Assembly: GCA_003427395.1 (NCBI GenBank)
Contig: BFEA01000706.1
Span: 577,064 to 636,898, forward strand
DNA length: 59,835 nucleotides
Reading direction: 5' to 3'
Source: Chara braunii
Taxonomy: Eukaryota; Streptophyta; Charophyceae; Charales; Characeae
Part shown: one piece after another, positions 10,616 through 21,999 of the stretch
How the letters are laid out: each line of letters starts with the position of its first letter
Position numbering within the stretch: position 1 is the first letter of the stretch
Notes under the pieces: model-generated
What the model was told of the DNA's origin: nothing
What the model saw: only the letters and a program-made list of their open reading frames with translations
Databases searched by the model: none
Made by a program: the position numbers and the translations under genes

Positions 10616-11650
10616 ACCGCCCGAAGTTGGAGGTCCTGCGTCTGTCTCCACGATGAAGGGTCGATATGGATCGTTATCGAAGCAAGGAACGCTGAGAATC
10701 ATTCCGCCTGTCGAAACGCAGCCTTCATGTCATCCACTGTTGCTTGTTGTCTGGGTCCCCATTCCCAATCTTGGGTTTTGTGTATCAATTTCCTCAAGTG
10801 TTCTACCCTTGCTACAAATCTTCGGATAAAAATATGTCAGAACCCACAAGTCCCAAGGAAGCTTCGTACATCAGTGATGAGTTTGAAAGGAGTCGGTCAT
10901 TCCAAAATTTTATGTCTTCTTTGTATCTGGCCGACGACCCTTCTTATCGCATAAAAATCCCAAAATGGTCGTCTCCCTCATGCAGTGTCTTGATTTGACA
11001 CCGCTAGCTGTGAGGTTGTACTCTTTCAGCTTTCGCAAAACCTTATCCACATCGCGCATATGTTCCCAGACAAACTTGTGAATGTCTGGTAGTACTTTCG
11101 TTTCGTCATTTATGCGAGGTCCGGGAATAGCCAAATCGTCGATATATGGTGAAGTCACGTCTGGACAGAGTGGGTGCACGACCCTCATCATATACCGCTG
11201 TAAAATAGCGACGGCGTTTGTTCAGCTTTGAGGTGCTGAGCACATGTGAATCAATCCCCTAGGCGTATGCATTGCCGTCATGGGTCTATCTGTTGTGTAC
11301 AAGAGAAATTGATCATAACCTGAATACAAGTCAATCAATGTAATAATGGATCTACCTGCGCATAATTCTGACAGTTGATCTGCATATGGAAGTTGACCCT
11401 TATCTCGAACTGTCACTGCATTCAACCTTTGCAGGTCCTTGACCCATTTGAGGACGCTGTTTGGTTTGATAAAACAGAACTGAAGAGATGCATACGGACT
11501 ATAAGAATAATCTGCCACTTTCATCTGAATTTTCCCATCCATATACTCAATCACCTTGTGGTGATCATCTGGGTTCGGATACCGTGGACCTATTATATAA
11601 TATGGCTCATGTGGTACCGTATATATCCTGATCATTGGGATCATATCAAC
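10616..11650 (-). pseudogene. Ty3/gypsy reverse transcriptase of element 1 (degenerate), with start of RNase H
   Basis: Reverse transcriptase copies the element RNA into DNA. From right to left, 11222-11644 reads WVKDLQRLNAVTVRD, then LIDLYSGYDQ (first catalytic Asp region) and TPRGL. After a frame break near 11200, 10910-11191 reads TSPYIDDLAI, the YxDD active site, at 11135-11146. LKEYNLTASGVKSRHCM and ILGFLCDKKGRRPD follow. A second break near 10915 leads into VETDAG, the first RNase H acidic residue (about 10616-10655). Order and motifs are those of Ty3/gypsy pol. Frameshifts make it non-functional. Confidence 0.92.
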
Positions 11651-12390
11651 ATCTAACCTTCCTCGTTCGTTATCGTCAAAAGCATATGTCAGATGTACGT
11701 CCTTTAAAGTATTGACGAAGAAGTCAGTTTCTGCCTTAGTAAGAAATTCGTCATCTCCAATGATAATTTATTTGATCCTATCATTTGTCAATCGATACGG
11801 TCCTTCCTCCGCCTTCATCTTCATTGTCCTGATCCACTCTCTCCTCTTTATAATAAATCCCTTGATCCTCAGTAATCAAGACGGCCACAGGTTGCGCTTT
11901 CACGCCTACTTTTTTATGTCCGCGCTTCGACCAAGTGGAAAGTTTACATCCTCTACAAGAGGAACCTGTCTTGATGCAGGTGTAACCAACGTGCTCACTT
12001 CTTGAGGTGCGTCCGATCGATACGTTAATGTCATATTTTTTGCACCTCCCACATCAGATATCGCATCGGTTAGTGTCTGTACCAATCCAAGATCAACTGA
12101 GGATTCTGTCAAAAAAAATTTTATTGTCTTCAATATGTTTGGCAGAACAATAGAAAATTCATTCGACTCCTTATAACCATTAAAATACTCTTTCTCTCTC
12201 CTCATTCTTTCAGACTCCGGGAAAGAGTAGGATCCGGGGGTTAAGCCGGTTCCTTGAGTTTTCAGGCCTTGTGTTTTGCACTGTTTTCGCATTTTCTCAC
12301 TTCATAATCCCCACATACAGGATCATACAAGGCGCCAAACATCGAGTCATCATGTTTATTAATGATCAGACTCTCTATTCGCCACAAAAA
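11651..12390 (-). pseudogene. Protease-RT linker of element 1
   Basis: Minus-strand sequence between the protease and RT. The longest frame (11906-12292) shows no domain I recognise. Its place within a continuous minus-strand pol and its matching decay argue that it is the usual linker rather than a separate gene. Confidence 0.5.
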
Positions 12391-12740
12391 TTATCTACCC
12401 AGCAATACCTCATGCTCAACTCTGGGCAGAACATAAAAGTAGCTACGAGTTTTTACCTTCCCTATTGTGACCATAACATCACTGGTCGTGCCACAGAAAG
12501 GAGTTGATCCACTCGCACCTATCAGGGATCTTGTATCAGAACGATTGATTCGGATCCTCGCCTCAATAGCTTCTCTTTCACGCATGATGTTCATTTCAGC
12601 ACTATCATCAATCAAAGCAGAGTATTCACCTTGTTCAACTTGTACCTTCAAGAGACCAGTGGCAACACATCTCCAGTCCATTTTGGTCCTTGCATGTGCC
12701 CAATTGGTTTCTGGAGGGACGATATCACCAAACTTCACAG
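12391..12740 (-). pseudogene. Retropepsin-like aspartic protease of element 1 (degenerate)
   Basis: The protease would mature the Gag-Pol polyprotein. The frame contains ALIDDSAEMNIM, corresponding to the active-site Asp loop of gypsy proteases (normally Asp followed by Ser/Thr-Gly or Asp-Gly). The glycine appears replaced by serine, which suggests loss of activity. The frame ends with VLPRVEHEVLLGR, matching the closing hydrophobic-hydrophobic-Gly motif of retropepsins. It sits between gag and RT, as expected. Confidence 0.75.
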
Positions 12741-13414
12741 TTGTTACCTTCCTCCACGTTAATCGCTGCTGAGCTGGTCGCGGATTTTTTGAGATGCTGC
12801 CAGAAATTCCTTCAGCCTGACCAGGTCGCGCAGACTTTCCAAAATGCGATCAACAATTTGTTCAATGTCAATCTTTTTTTCAATATGAATCGTGTAGATA
12901 TTCTTCTTACGTCGAGATTCCTGCTCCTCGACCACCTCCCTTTCCTTATCAGCGTCATGCTCTGGAGCTCGTTGTCTTGTTTGCCGCCCATCTTCGGCGC
13001 GCAGCCTCTCGTCCTCTTTTTCTTAATCTCTTTCCTTATCATCAGGGATAAGGACTTCTTTCACTGGTTCCTTTGATCCACCTTCTGCTGTCGTCTTTTT
13101 ACTCAAGGCTTTTCGGGTTCTACGTACTTGTGGTAACGTTGTTGAAGTCGTTCGCTTAAGTACTGACCGAGACATCAAAGTAGCAGCCATGGTTCTAGGA
13201 CCAGATGAAGATTCGGGTGCAGGTGGAGAAGTACTATCTGGTCTATCCCACCCTCATCCATATCGAGACACAGCTGGACAACCGTGTCTCGACATTTTCT
13301 CATTTTTTTTGTTACCTTTTGTGCCCTTTGAATGAGTGTATATCCTTGTTCTGTTAATTTGCCCAATTTCACCTCTGAATCATTAATCTGTAGAGACTGA
13401 AATGCTTCTTCCAT
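12741..13414 (-). pseudogene. Gag-pol junction region of element 1
   Basis: Degenerate minus-strand coding sequence downstream of the zinc knuckle. It includes a short frame at 13175-13414 (SLQINDSEVKLGKLTEQGY) that continues the conserved post-knuckle region of this gag family. 12812-13042 shows only charged low-complexity residues. No catalytic motif is visible. Confidence 0.5.
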
Positions 13415-14661
13415 TCAGAATAATTCTTCCTCCTCCGGCGATGCCACCTTGAAGGTGGCCGACAAACTCTTTCTCATTCGGCGGAAAACTTCCTTCCTTG
13501 TGCCCCCTTCGATGTCTAGATCGATAAGATTTCCCTCAAAATCGGAGACCTCCCCGCGAATTGTAGTATATATGATTTTGTTTGTCTTGTTTTTTGCGAG
13601 GATTTGACAAAATCGCATAATGTGCCCCTTCTGGACATAATATTTACATGTAAAATCCGTAGCCCGGTTACCGCGTGCTCCGAAATTCCCTCGTCCTCGC
13701 CCACGACCTCCTGTTGGCTAGGTCCGGGTTGAGACCGCTCTGGCTCTGTCTGGATGTTTCCTCCGTTTTCACTATTCCCACCATTCCTCCCTTGTTTCTT
13801 GGAGGTCCCTTGACCTCCTCGAATTTGAATCAAAGCCTTTCTTTCGGCTTTCGTCAACTTCTTAGGAGGTTATTCCTCCTCGCTTTCGTTTTCACTGCTG
13901 CTCGCAACAACAACTTCCTTCCCTTTTCGCTTACCCCCTTTTGCCTTAACCATCATAATTTCCAACTTCACATGCTCTGCACGCATATCCGCCATCATTT
14001 CCTTCATATCTGACAAGGTCTTAAAAACTTTGCGATCCTTGTCTTTTATGATATCCTCCTTTTCACGACCTATCTAGCGTTGTTTCAGCAGTCGGTTAAG
14101 CATTTGATCAAAACTCCCTGCCAAGAGATTGGTTTTTATCTTTGGCCAATTATATCGCCCCTGCATGTCTTTAATCAGTTCCCTCTACTCAATCTCAGAA
14201 AATTTGTCCAGAAAGATATGACATTTGTCCTTATCTGGCAGATCAGGTATCAGTCGAGCAACTCGCTCAAATTAAGTGAGGAATTCCTTAGCTCATCCAA
14301 ACTTTCGTCGGACGACTTTTCGGAGATCCGCTAAATCCAACAACTGATCTTCCAATTGGTACTTGTCCAACAATTTTTCCTTGAATTCAACCCAGTTTTT
14401 CGATCCACTTACCAAGGCCATCAACTCCTCCTTATATTCTACCTTACAGTATCATTTTATTGTCTGCAACATTTCTGTATCTGTCCATTCCCGACAGCTT
14501 GCTAATTGCTCGAATTTCTCGGCCCAATTTGAGGCGTTGTTATCATCGAACAAAAACACTTCCACATCTGGAAGTTAATCCCTTTGCGTGGCTTACTCTT
14601 GAATTGCCTTGGCCAACTCTCTGATATCATTCCTTCTCTCATCGTCATTTCCTTCAGCCAT
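13415..14661 (-). pseudogene. Ty3/gypsy Gag of element 1 (degenerate, mutated zinc knuckle)
   Basis: Gag forms the virus-like particle and packages RNA. The likely start is the ATG at 14659-14661 (MAEGNDDERR). A capsid-like region follows (FDDNNASNWAEKFEQLASCREW, interrupted) and then a Gln/Lys-rich region. The zinc knuckle at 13607-13648 reads C-K-Y-Y-x4-H-x4-C: the second Cys is Tyr (13637-13639), so zinc binding is probably lost. After it comes a conserved segment, GNLIDLDIEGGTRKEVFRR, also present in gag3. Several in-frame stops occur. One TAG in the capsid region stands where the related gag4 has Gln (VEQRDLI), pointing to CAG-to-TAG change. Confidence 0.85.
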
Positions 14662-14818
14662 CTTGAGTAGCACATGGACAATAACATCACACATTCATAT
14701 TTCAATCCACTTATTTTTTCAACTGTGTAAACAATTATCTGGCTTTTCATCTGAAAATAAAACAAAAATGAACTTCGATTATACCTCCTTAATATTTTCT
14801 TACCCGAGTGTCATTCCA

Positions 14819-14862
14819 CCAGGGACAACGGTAGTTTGTCGTTATCCCTGGCAACGGCGTCA
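14819..14862 (-). promoter_or_regulatory. Primer-binding site and overlapping hairpin of element 1
   Basis: Read on the minus strand, 14862-14844 is TGACGCCGTTGCCAGGGAT. It differs at two positions from the complement of the plant tRNA-Asp 3' end (TGGCGCCGTTGCCGGGGAT, recalled from known plant PBS usage). The PBS 3' half pairs with 14819-14831 to form an imperfect 13-bp stem. The same layout recurs at 32047-32090 and 57506-57545. Confidence 0.8.
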
Positions 14863-14864
14863 CC

Positions 14865-15480
14865 CGTCGAGCGCATCGGCCCCGCCTTTTCTCGCGAAGA
14901 GGTGAGAGCCCTCCCGGCCATATCAAGCAGGAGTTTAAACAAAACATAAATCAAGAGAGACAGCTCGGGGACGACACATAAATAATCCCGCGGACCGCCG
15001 AGACGGTTGCCTTTGCGTCATCCCTTCGCCGCTCTAGCCGAGTGCGGCAGTTGTACATTCCGCGGTCCACTACGACAGGATAGGTTCCCGCGGGGCATAA
15101 GCTTGCTTCCCTAAGGGTCTGTCACCACCCTTAGGGGCGTAACCCTACCGAGCTACTGACCCACATGCGAAAGTTTTTACGTGCAATCGCAGAGGTGAGT
15201 CGGTCGAGGACGTTTTCTCAATGTAGTATAGGTACAAGCAATTAAAACGCCTATTGAACTTGGACGTCATTCGTTACTTAGGGCGCTGATATCCTAAGGA
15301 TGAAGCGTACGCCGGTCGACTAGGGCGGTCTCAGCCAAGCATGAAACCCACAACTCAACCCTAGCCCCATACATACAATACCCACATAACTATGCATATA
15401 TATATAACTTATCCAAGCGAACTCGCGCAAGTCCTTAATAAAGTTATACATATATATAAGAAGTCATCCTTTCAGTCAAT
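14865..15480 (-). repeat. 5' LTR of element 1, 3' portion
   Basis: Immediately upstream of the PBS (minus sense), this stretch is homologous to the last 450 bp or so of LTR A. Shared blocks in order include CACCTCTGCGATTGCA, GTAGCTCGG, CCTATCCTGTCGTA and GATGCGC near the end. A 10-bp perfect hairpin (15109-15118 with 15127-15136) sits at the position where LTR A has a different stem around the same GGTGACA loop. The upstream (right) boundary of the LTR could not be found; the hairpin array of LTR A is not seen here. Confidence 0.7.
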
Positions 15481-18400
15481 CATCTCACCAATCATTACTG
15501 TGAGGTCACACCACAAAGTTTAATATAATCGATTTGGTCTGATGAAAAGATCACGCTGCTGTGATTTTCCCCTCTTCGTTGATATGGTTTTAAAATACAT
15601 AGAGTTTTTATTTAAGATACACAGAGAGAACTCTTTCAATCTTCAGACTAAAGCCCATGGTCAGATCCCTTTTAAGTCTGATTCCATGACCAAGTTTCAA
15701 TTTGCCATGTAAGGCGCAACTCAAAGTTTTTCTTACTAGTTCCCCGCAAGTACATTTACCGGTGACTTCAAACGTATCTGTTTACTTATCCATTCCTATG
15801 TATTTACCCCTCTATGCCAAATCATGATAGTGAAATCATCGGGGTAGTCCGAATACATCCGGTGACCCTATCTACATGAAGAGTTTTTGTTTTAGTTTTT
15901 AAGATTACCTCGTGAAGTCATAGAAGTCATATGGCTTCCTCAAGAGGATTAATTTATGGGAGGTGTTTTCCAGAATCTGAGTAAAATTTCCAGGAAAAAC
16001 AGCGTCTAACCCTGATAAATTTGTCGTCTTCCGCGTACCTGAGCCTCCAAAAAATCCAATCGCACAAGCTCGTCGTCGTCGAATACCAGGGTAGCCATCC
16101 GTCCGCCTCACATAACTCTAACTATTTGAGTATCATAGAGAGGGGTCATCACGAGGCTAGTCTCCATACTATGACTCGAAGAGGCCGACTCAATCCGAAG
16201 AAGTGTTGGGTCTCTATGTCCTGGATCCGGACGAGGCCGAAACGTTACCGGACGAGGTAATCCTAATACTCACAATAACTGAAGAGAGACATTGGTGGTT
16301 ACTCGCGCGGTGGAAATATAAAGTATAACCATAAAGTTCCTCATGAGTCTGTGTCGTATTGGCCCGGAATTCCACGTGAGTATTAGGGAAAAATCCCTCG
16401 CCATTTCGGAGGAAAACCGATGAAGTCGATCCACTGAGTAGGAATGCCATATCGAACTTGCAAAAGTTGCTCCGCTCTTCTAATAAGATCTTCCTCATGT
16501 GTGTCACGAACCAGCAGATACCTCAGAATTGTCAAATCCCGCTGTGCACCAGACATCTGCATATCAGAACAAAAATGCGTTAGTCATAGAGTTGTTCTAT
16601 GAGCTCGTCCTCTTAGTCCTGCCAAACATACTTAGATAATGACTCAATACGTACGATGAAGAACCTGTTGGTCCTCACCCTTCTCACATGGTATATCCCA
16701 AACAATTGACCTTGTCGTTCGTTTATCTAAAGTACGAGATGGACGAACATTAGTCTGATTTCGGGAATCTCATCCATTCGAGGGTTTAACTCGTATGGTC
16801 GCATCACTACTAAGTTCATGTTCGTGAAATCTTGTTCAGACAGCGGTGGTGCGAACTCATAATGAAGAATATCTAATCCAGTCCTTGACCTAAAGATGAT
16901 CCGTCTAGGGGGATTTCCTGTGTTGCCACCCCAGAATCGCGGAATATCCTCATATGAATACAACTCGTATGGGTTGTAGATAACTCGCCCTATTTTTTTT
17001 AATCTCTCCCCATCGTGCTCCGGGGACGCGACTCATTTTGCTGCCGTGTCGCGGTTACGGAAAATGTGAAAAACCATCGTCCCTGTTGTCATCTGAAATA
17101 AAAAGGGACAAGGGTGACTAAGTTAAAATTTTTGTCCACTAAGTATTATTCAAGCATTCCACTTTTCCGTTGGCCCGTTCTTCTTATGGCGCGACCATCC
17201 TCGACTAAAGTGCCTAATTGCACTCAGTTTAATTAGTTAGACACGAACTGGGTTTCTTTTGGCGCTAGTTCCTCATACGTTAATGACACTTAAGGTAGCT
17301 ACTGAAAATGGTATTAATTTTCAGTCTCTTTCCGTTTAAAGGTTCAAAGGAAAAGTCGATTCACATTTTTAACCATTGCGTGGTTCTCTCTTTAGGAAGT
17401 GGTATGGAGCACTCCTCCTCCTCGCCTGAGTCAGAACTCGGATCTCAGAAGTTGGGCCGTCTCTACCGAATCGGCAAAACACTCCCCCGTAAAAATGGTC
17501 CACTCCGGGTCGATAACAGGCCGGCTCCTAAAGCAACGAACCCCCGCCCCGAATTTTCTTCTAGAGCAAGGGAACCCTCATATATAAAATCAGAACGACA
17601 ACCCTGAACCTCTATATGAAGGAAGAACTTAGACGAGTTAGAAATGCAAGCGAAGAAAGAGTTAAAGTCGAGACTCGTTCAGATGGAAAATAGGTCAAAG
17701 GGGTTATTCAGGATAAAACGGGAACCTCATGGGTAGCTAAGTTTATACATATTCCCCTTTCTTTATGTTCCGCATTCCTTTCTCAACCGCGGTTACTTTT
17801 CCCCATCCATCGGTTGATCGTTACTTTATCAGACATGTCAAGACATCACAGAGAAAAGGTCGAAGAAACATTCAACGTTTTCACCATTTCAATCAACAAA
17901 ACTTGAGTTCCCCTTCTCAGTATTTTTGTCTTTTCACACATTTGTATGCAAAGCAACGTCAACATTCAACGAGTTCAACCACGAATGCCTTGCACATGTC
18001 AGACCCAGAGTCACACGCAAACATGCCCCGTCACACTTTCTTCCGTTCAGCCTGTTTCTCAGTACTCAAAGAAAAAGAGAAGGGTCGTACAGCGTGGGAG
18101 TGCACACAGGTGTGAGGGATCCGTGCCAAGTTGCCAACCACCGACCTTGAGTAGCGAAAGTTCGACCGCAACCTCGTTCAAATAAAAGAATCCAAGTAAT
18201 CGGCGTGCCTCGTTGAAAAAAACTGCTGCTTCAAGTATAACTGCGTAGGTTACTAGTCCCGGTCGACACTCGACTCACTAGTATTTCTTGCGGCAGTCCC
18301 AGACGTGAAGGCGGTAAGTCCCACGAGTCTCAATTAACCCCCGACGGTCCCACTTTTGCGCCAAATAATTCTAACTGATCCGCGTTGGTATCAACTAGTA

Positions 18401-18639
18401 CCGTGTGGTTCTCAACGATGTCCACTTGATGCCAAGTGGTTTCGGGTAATCCCACGTCCTTCCTTTTCACTTCCAGTTGATGCCGCAAGTTAATACAGCC
18501 TCCCTTGGTTCTCACAAAAATTAAAGGACCATTCCCCTCTTGCCGGTATCGCCTGTTCCACTTACGAGTCCCACCGGTCCCACTGGCAATTACTGATGTT
18601 GCTGTCGACGGCCAGCACCTCGCTCCCATCTAGTTCACC
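15481..18639. other. Unassigned region right of element 1
   Basis: No known family is recognised. On the minus strand, short frames at 16214-16507 and 16727-16963 (with FWGGNTGNPPRRIIFRSRTG) have non-random composition and may be remnants of a retrotransposon-associated ORF. The plus-strand frames at 17308-18185 overlap each other and look compositional. 18330-18630 is a low-similarity, non-coding stretch. It could include the rest of the element 1 LTR. Confidence 0.35.
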
Positions 18640-18925
18640 CTGACGAGCATAACGCTACCAAAATTATCACCATAGGTGTTAAAAGTTTCGGCAACACTTT
18701 CCCACAATAGTGGGAAAATAACTTGCCGCAAGTTGGTTCCGCTAGGTGCCACCACCAATAGCCTTGCCGCCTGCTGCTCACTGCCGTAAAAATTCGGCAG
18801 CACCTCCCTACGCAAGTGGAAAATCAGCTTGTCGTAGACCTGGTCCGCCGGTACCGCAGTCAACAGCCTTGCCGCCGCTTACTTGCCGCAGTAAAATTTT
18901 GGCAGCATTTTCCCACTAAAGTGGA
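18640..18925. repeat. Three degenerate tandem units with GGCAGCA-type core, period ~105 bp
   Basis: The core AAAATTYGGCARCA followed by TTTCCCAC or CTCCCTAC occurs around 18690, 18796 and 18900 (spacing 106 and 104). Unit 1 contains a perfect 8-bp hairpin, TTTCCCAC-aata-GTGGGAAA, at 18698-18717; unit 3 has a near-perfect version. The core resembles the GGCAGCGCTTCCCGTAG repeats inside LTRs A-D, suggesting the same sequence family outside a recognisable LTR. Confidence 0.65.
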
Positions 18926-20094
18926 AAAAAATAGTTGGCCCCGCCGTGCCGCCCCGCAGTAGTCCCTCATTGTCTCTGGGTCAGTCCCGTGGGACCAGCA
19001 CCTGCCAGAGGGAAGGGGAGCCGAGTGCTCCCTGCCTTGGCTATGGCTGCCCAACTCCTCTCCTCGCGCTCCTCTGCAGAACTCCAGTCTCCTCCCACGT
19101 TGCCCCAGGCAGCACCTCCAGCACCCAACAACACTCAAGTGTGCTCGTCACACACTGACATCACGAGTGCTTTGTGTGACAGTTGGGGGATAACTGCCTG
19201 TTTTATAGTGGCTGAGGAGGGTTGGATGTCACTTTAGGCCCCAGGCAAAATCGCGGGCTCACAGTGAGCCATTGATCTAACAAAGATTCAAGGCTAACTG
19301 TGGCCGCACCACATCCACAACCTTAGTGAGGGCGGTTCGTTTAACTGCCCTCCTTTTCTTTTTCTTTTCTTTTTCCTAGCTATCTCGGAATTTCACGAGA
19401 TAGTTGGGCTTCTGTTATTTCTAAAAATGTTTTTCCTTTATTTTTCTGATGAGGGGTTGGAGAGATACAACCCCTTACAGTTTGATGTATCTTGATTTTT
19501 TTTCCAGGGCAGATACGTCAGGGAAGAGGCTGTACTTGGCCTTTTCCTTTTATGACTCCTCCATTTACAGGCTCCCTCTAAAAACAGGAGTCTGAAAGTT
19601 ACCTTTGGCAGCTTCTGTCAGAGGTAGCACCACGTGAGGACAAGTGTCCTCACAAAAATAAAGAAGAAACAAAATTAAAAAAAATTAAAATAAAACTAAT
19701 CCTAACTTTACTGCACCTGGCCCTTACCTCAGCCAGGTGCATGTTGTTGCATGCAACAGCCCTCCCTTGAAAACGAGGAAGGCAGTTGGCAGGCTGGGAG
19801 GAGTAGGGCCTCCCTCTCCCAACTCTCACATTCCCTCTCTTTCTCTCTCTCTATCCTCCCGTACGCACTGTGGGCTGTGAGATTCAATATCTCGCGGCCA
19901 AGGTGAGTTGTCCCAAAATGAAGTGGGAGCCTTTGTGCTCCCACGCAGTCCAAAAGACTGTTTCTCTTTCAGTTTTCACGAGGTAGTTGTCCTGTTTTGC
20001 CTTTTTTTTTTTATAATGTTTTTCAGCCTCTGAGTTGGCGCCTGTTGCTCTAGCAACGACGCCTGTTTCCTTACCTGAACGAGAATAAAAGGGG

Positions 20095-20137
<43 letters not shown>

Positions 20138-20190
20138 AGCCCATTCGTAAAATGAACAGACACTTGGTTGCTATGCAATGGGGATAAGCA
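18926..20190. other. Unassigned non-coding region with hairpins and a 42-base poly-A
   Basis: The region contains two perfect 8-bp hairpins: CTATCTCG with CGAGATAG at 19380-19403, and GCACCTGG with CCAGGTGC near 19712-19740. A run of 42 A occupies 20095-20136. The A run could be the tail of a retroposed sequence on the plus strand, but I found no flanking direct repeat or coding remnant to support that. Confidence 0.4.
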
Positions 20191-20600
20191 CTGGATGTGG
20201 CAGTGTATATTTGAATATTTTCATGTTCTAATAGTAGATTCATTTGATTTTGCTTTTTGTGCCCTCACTCAGACTGTCGAGCTGCAACTTCCTGATGAGT
20301 TGGTGAATGCCCCAACGAAACAGTCTGTTTCAACGGCTGTTGTTGTTGCAATGACTTGACCACAGTACACGGGAGGTGTATCTTCCCATGTTTTAGTGGA
20401 AGATTCGTTCGGGTTTGCTCATCCTATCGATGGAGTTGCGTGCAACATATTTCCAGGTAAGTCGTACCTTCCCCTTCTTTCTCATTTTCATCCTTGGCAC
20501 CTACACACACTAGGTAGTTCGTGTATCGATCTCATTTCTTAGCGTAGGTTCATTCGTAGTTGCTCATCCTAAAGATGGAAGTCGCATTGGGGTAGAAGTT
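20191..20600 (+). repeat. Dispersed degenerate motif family, right-hand copies
   Basis: Three copies of the AGATTCATTCG ... TTTGCTCATCC ... GATGGA motif start near 20236, 20401 and 20548, related to the copies at 1640-1860. The spacing of about 150-165 bp suggests an old tandem array. Confidence 0.45.
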
Positions 20601-20746
20601 GGATTGTTGGAAGCTTCGCCCGTTCGTTTTTGACAAACGGTCACTATAAAGAAAAAGAAGGAATTAAGAAAAAAAAATAAATTAAAATCTTAACTAAGAA
20701 TAAAAACAAATATAAAAGAAACATTCGACTTGTCTAAAAAAAACTG
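20601..20746. other. A-rich island
   Basis: An A/T-rich stretch (mainly 20640-20725) directly in front of repeat copy 2. Nothing else is seen. Confidence 0.5.
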
Positions 20747-21990
20747 CAGCCCGTTTTCAACAAGCGCCTGCTCCATTTTCTGGGACATTAAGTCCCTCGT
20801 GTCTTCTCAAAGCGCCATCTGGCGCAGTTCGTTTTTTTTTTTTTTTTTAAGTAATAATGTCGTTGGCATAAGCCAACGGGCCACAGTGGTCTGCACTTCG
20901 CCTTGCTGGCGTACCCCTGCTCCTTCTCTAATGTGCAGACCCAAGTTCGATTCCCTTTGGGGAATCGAGAAACAATTGGGTCATGTTCTTGATTTTCCAG
21001 GCGAAGGGTTGGGTGAAAGTTAGCCCAGTCAGCGTGTTGCCGGTTTCGATCCCATCATCTGTTGGGTGAAAGTTAACTACGGTACCTACTTGGCTAGCTC
21101 CTATCACGGGAGCTATTCTCGTTGCCCTTCTACTTAAAGGGTTGCAGCCCAGTAGGTCACCTAGTTCAAGCCAACATGTAACTCCAAAAAGGAGCTAGGT
21201 CGGGCAGGTCATCATTGGATTTGATCCCAGTATCTACTGGGTGAAAGTTTAGTGCGGTACCTACTGGGCTACAGTCTTCCCCCGAATACAATGTACGGTT
21301 ATTATAGCTGAATTTATCCCGAAATATACACCAAATTCAGCTATAATGACCATACGTTGTATTCAGGGGACGGCTTTAGCTCCTATCACGGGAGCAATTC
21401 TCGCTGTCCTTCTACTTGAAGGGTTGCGGCCCAGTAGGCCGCCTATTTTCTGGGCGGTAGATACAGTCGGCCTATCATTTCCAAAGGCAGGTTGCCCGAC
21501 CAGCTGGGTTTAATCCAGTAGGTTTGGCAATCCACTCCTTTCATAATGGTTTGCCTTTATACCTCTCACGTCCGTCTTTTAGAAAGGCTACGACATTCTG
21601 ACCATGTTTGCCATTCTCATCGTCGCCTCATCTCTAGTGCGGCTATTTTTTTTTTCTTTTTAATTCTGAATCACGCAGCTGTACTGCCGCGCGACCAAAT
21701 TTTGCTCAAAACGATATTTATTTTAGTATCACTGTCGTCTCTTGTATCTGGCGCTGATTTTCAGCGCAAGAGTGTTCGGTTACACCGTTCATCCTTGTTG
21801 TCATGTCCGTCGGCATATAGAAGGCTACATAAATTAGGTTTTCTTAATTGCAGACGAGTCGGAATACATTTCAACAACGTTTTCATTTCATCAGACCAAA
21901 CCTTTTTAAAACTTACTTCAGAGTTCGGACATCGTCCGGCATTAAAAATACAGGGCAGATACCCTTGTTAGGGTTTCTGTCCCGACAACA
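20747..21990. repeat. Dispersed repeat, copy 2 (tRNA-like/SINE-like modules)
   Basis: Related throughout to 4000-5139. Differences are a run of 17 T (20832-20848), an extra tRNA-like module and a MITE insertion (21272-21376). Two minus-strand modules each have A- and B-box words in the tRNA order: A-box TAGCCAAGTAGG (21081-21096) with B-box GGGATCGAAACC (21042-21053), and A-box TAGCCCAGTAGG (21256-21271) with B-box GGGATCAAATCC (21217-21228). A plus-strand B-box word lies near 20945. The right edge runs straight into an integrase fragment. Confidence 0.6.
21272..21376. mobile_element. Tc1/mariner-type MITE (105 bp, TA target)
   Basis: The element is flanked by TA at 21270-21271 and 21377-21378. 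Removing it with one TA gives the uninterrupted GGGCTAGCTCC seen elsewhere in this repeat family. Inverted terminal repeats extend about 40 bases per side (CAGTCTTCCCCCGAATAC against the complement of the right end AAGCCGTCCCCTGAATAC), so the whole element folds back on itself. It has no coding capacity. The TA duplication and CAG start are typical of the Tc1/mariner group; the exact family is not assigned. Confidence 0.85.
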
Positions 21991-21999
21991 TTGTCAAGA

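Noticed and set aside
20095-20136. Poly-A run as the tail of a LINE or processed pseudogene
   Set aside because: No endonuclease/RT remnant upstream and no flanking target duplication seen.
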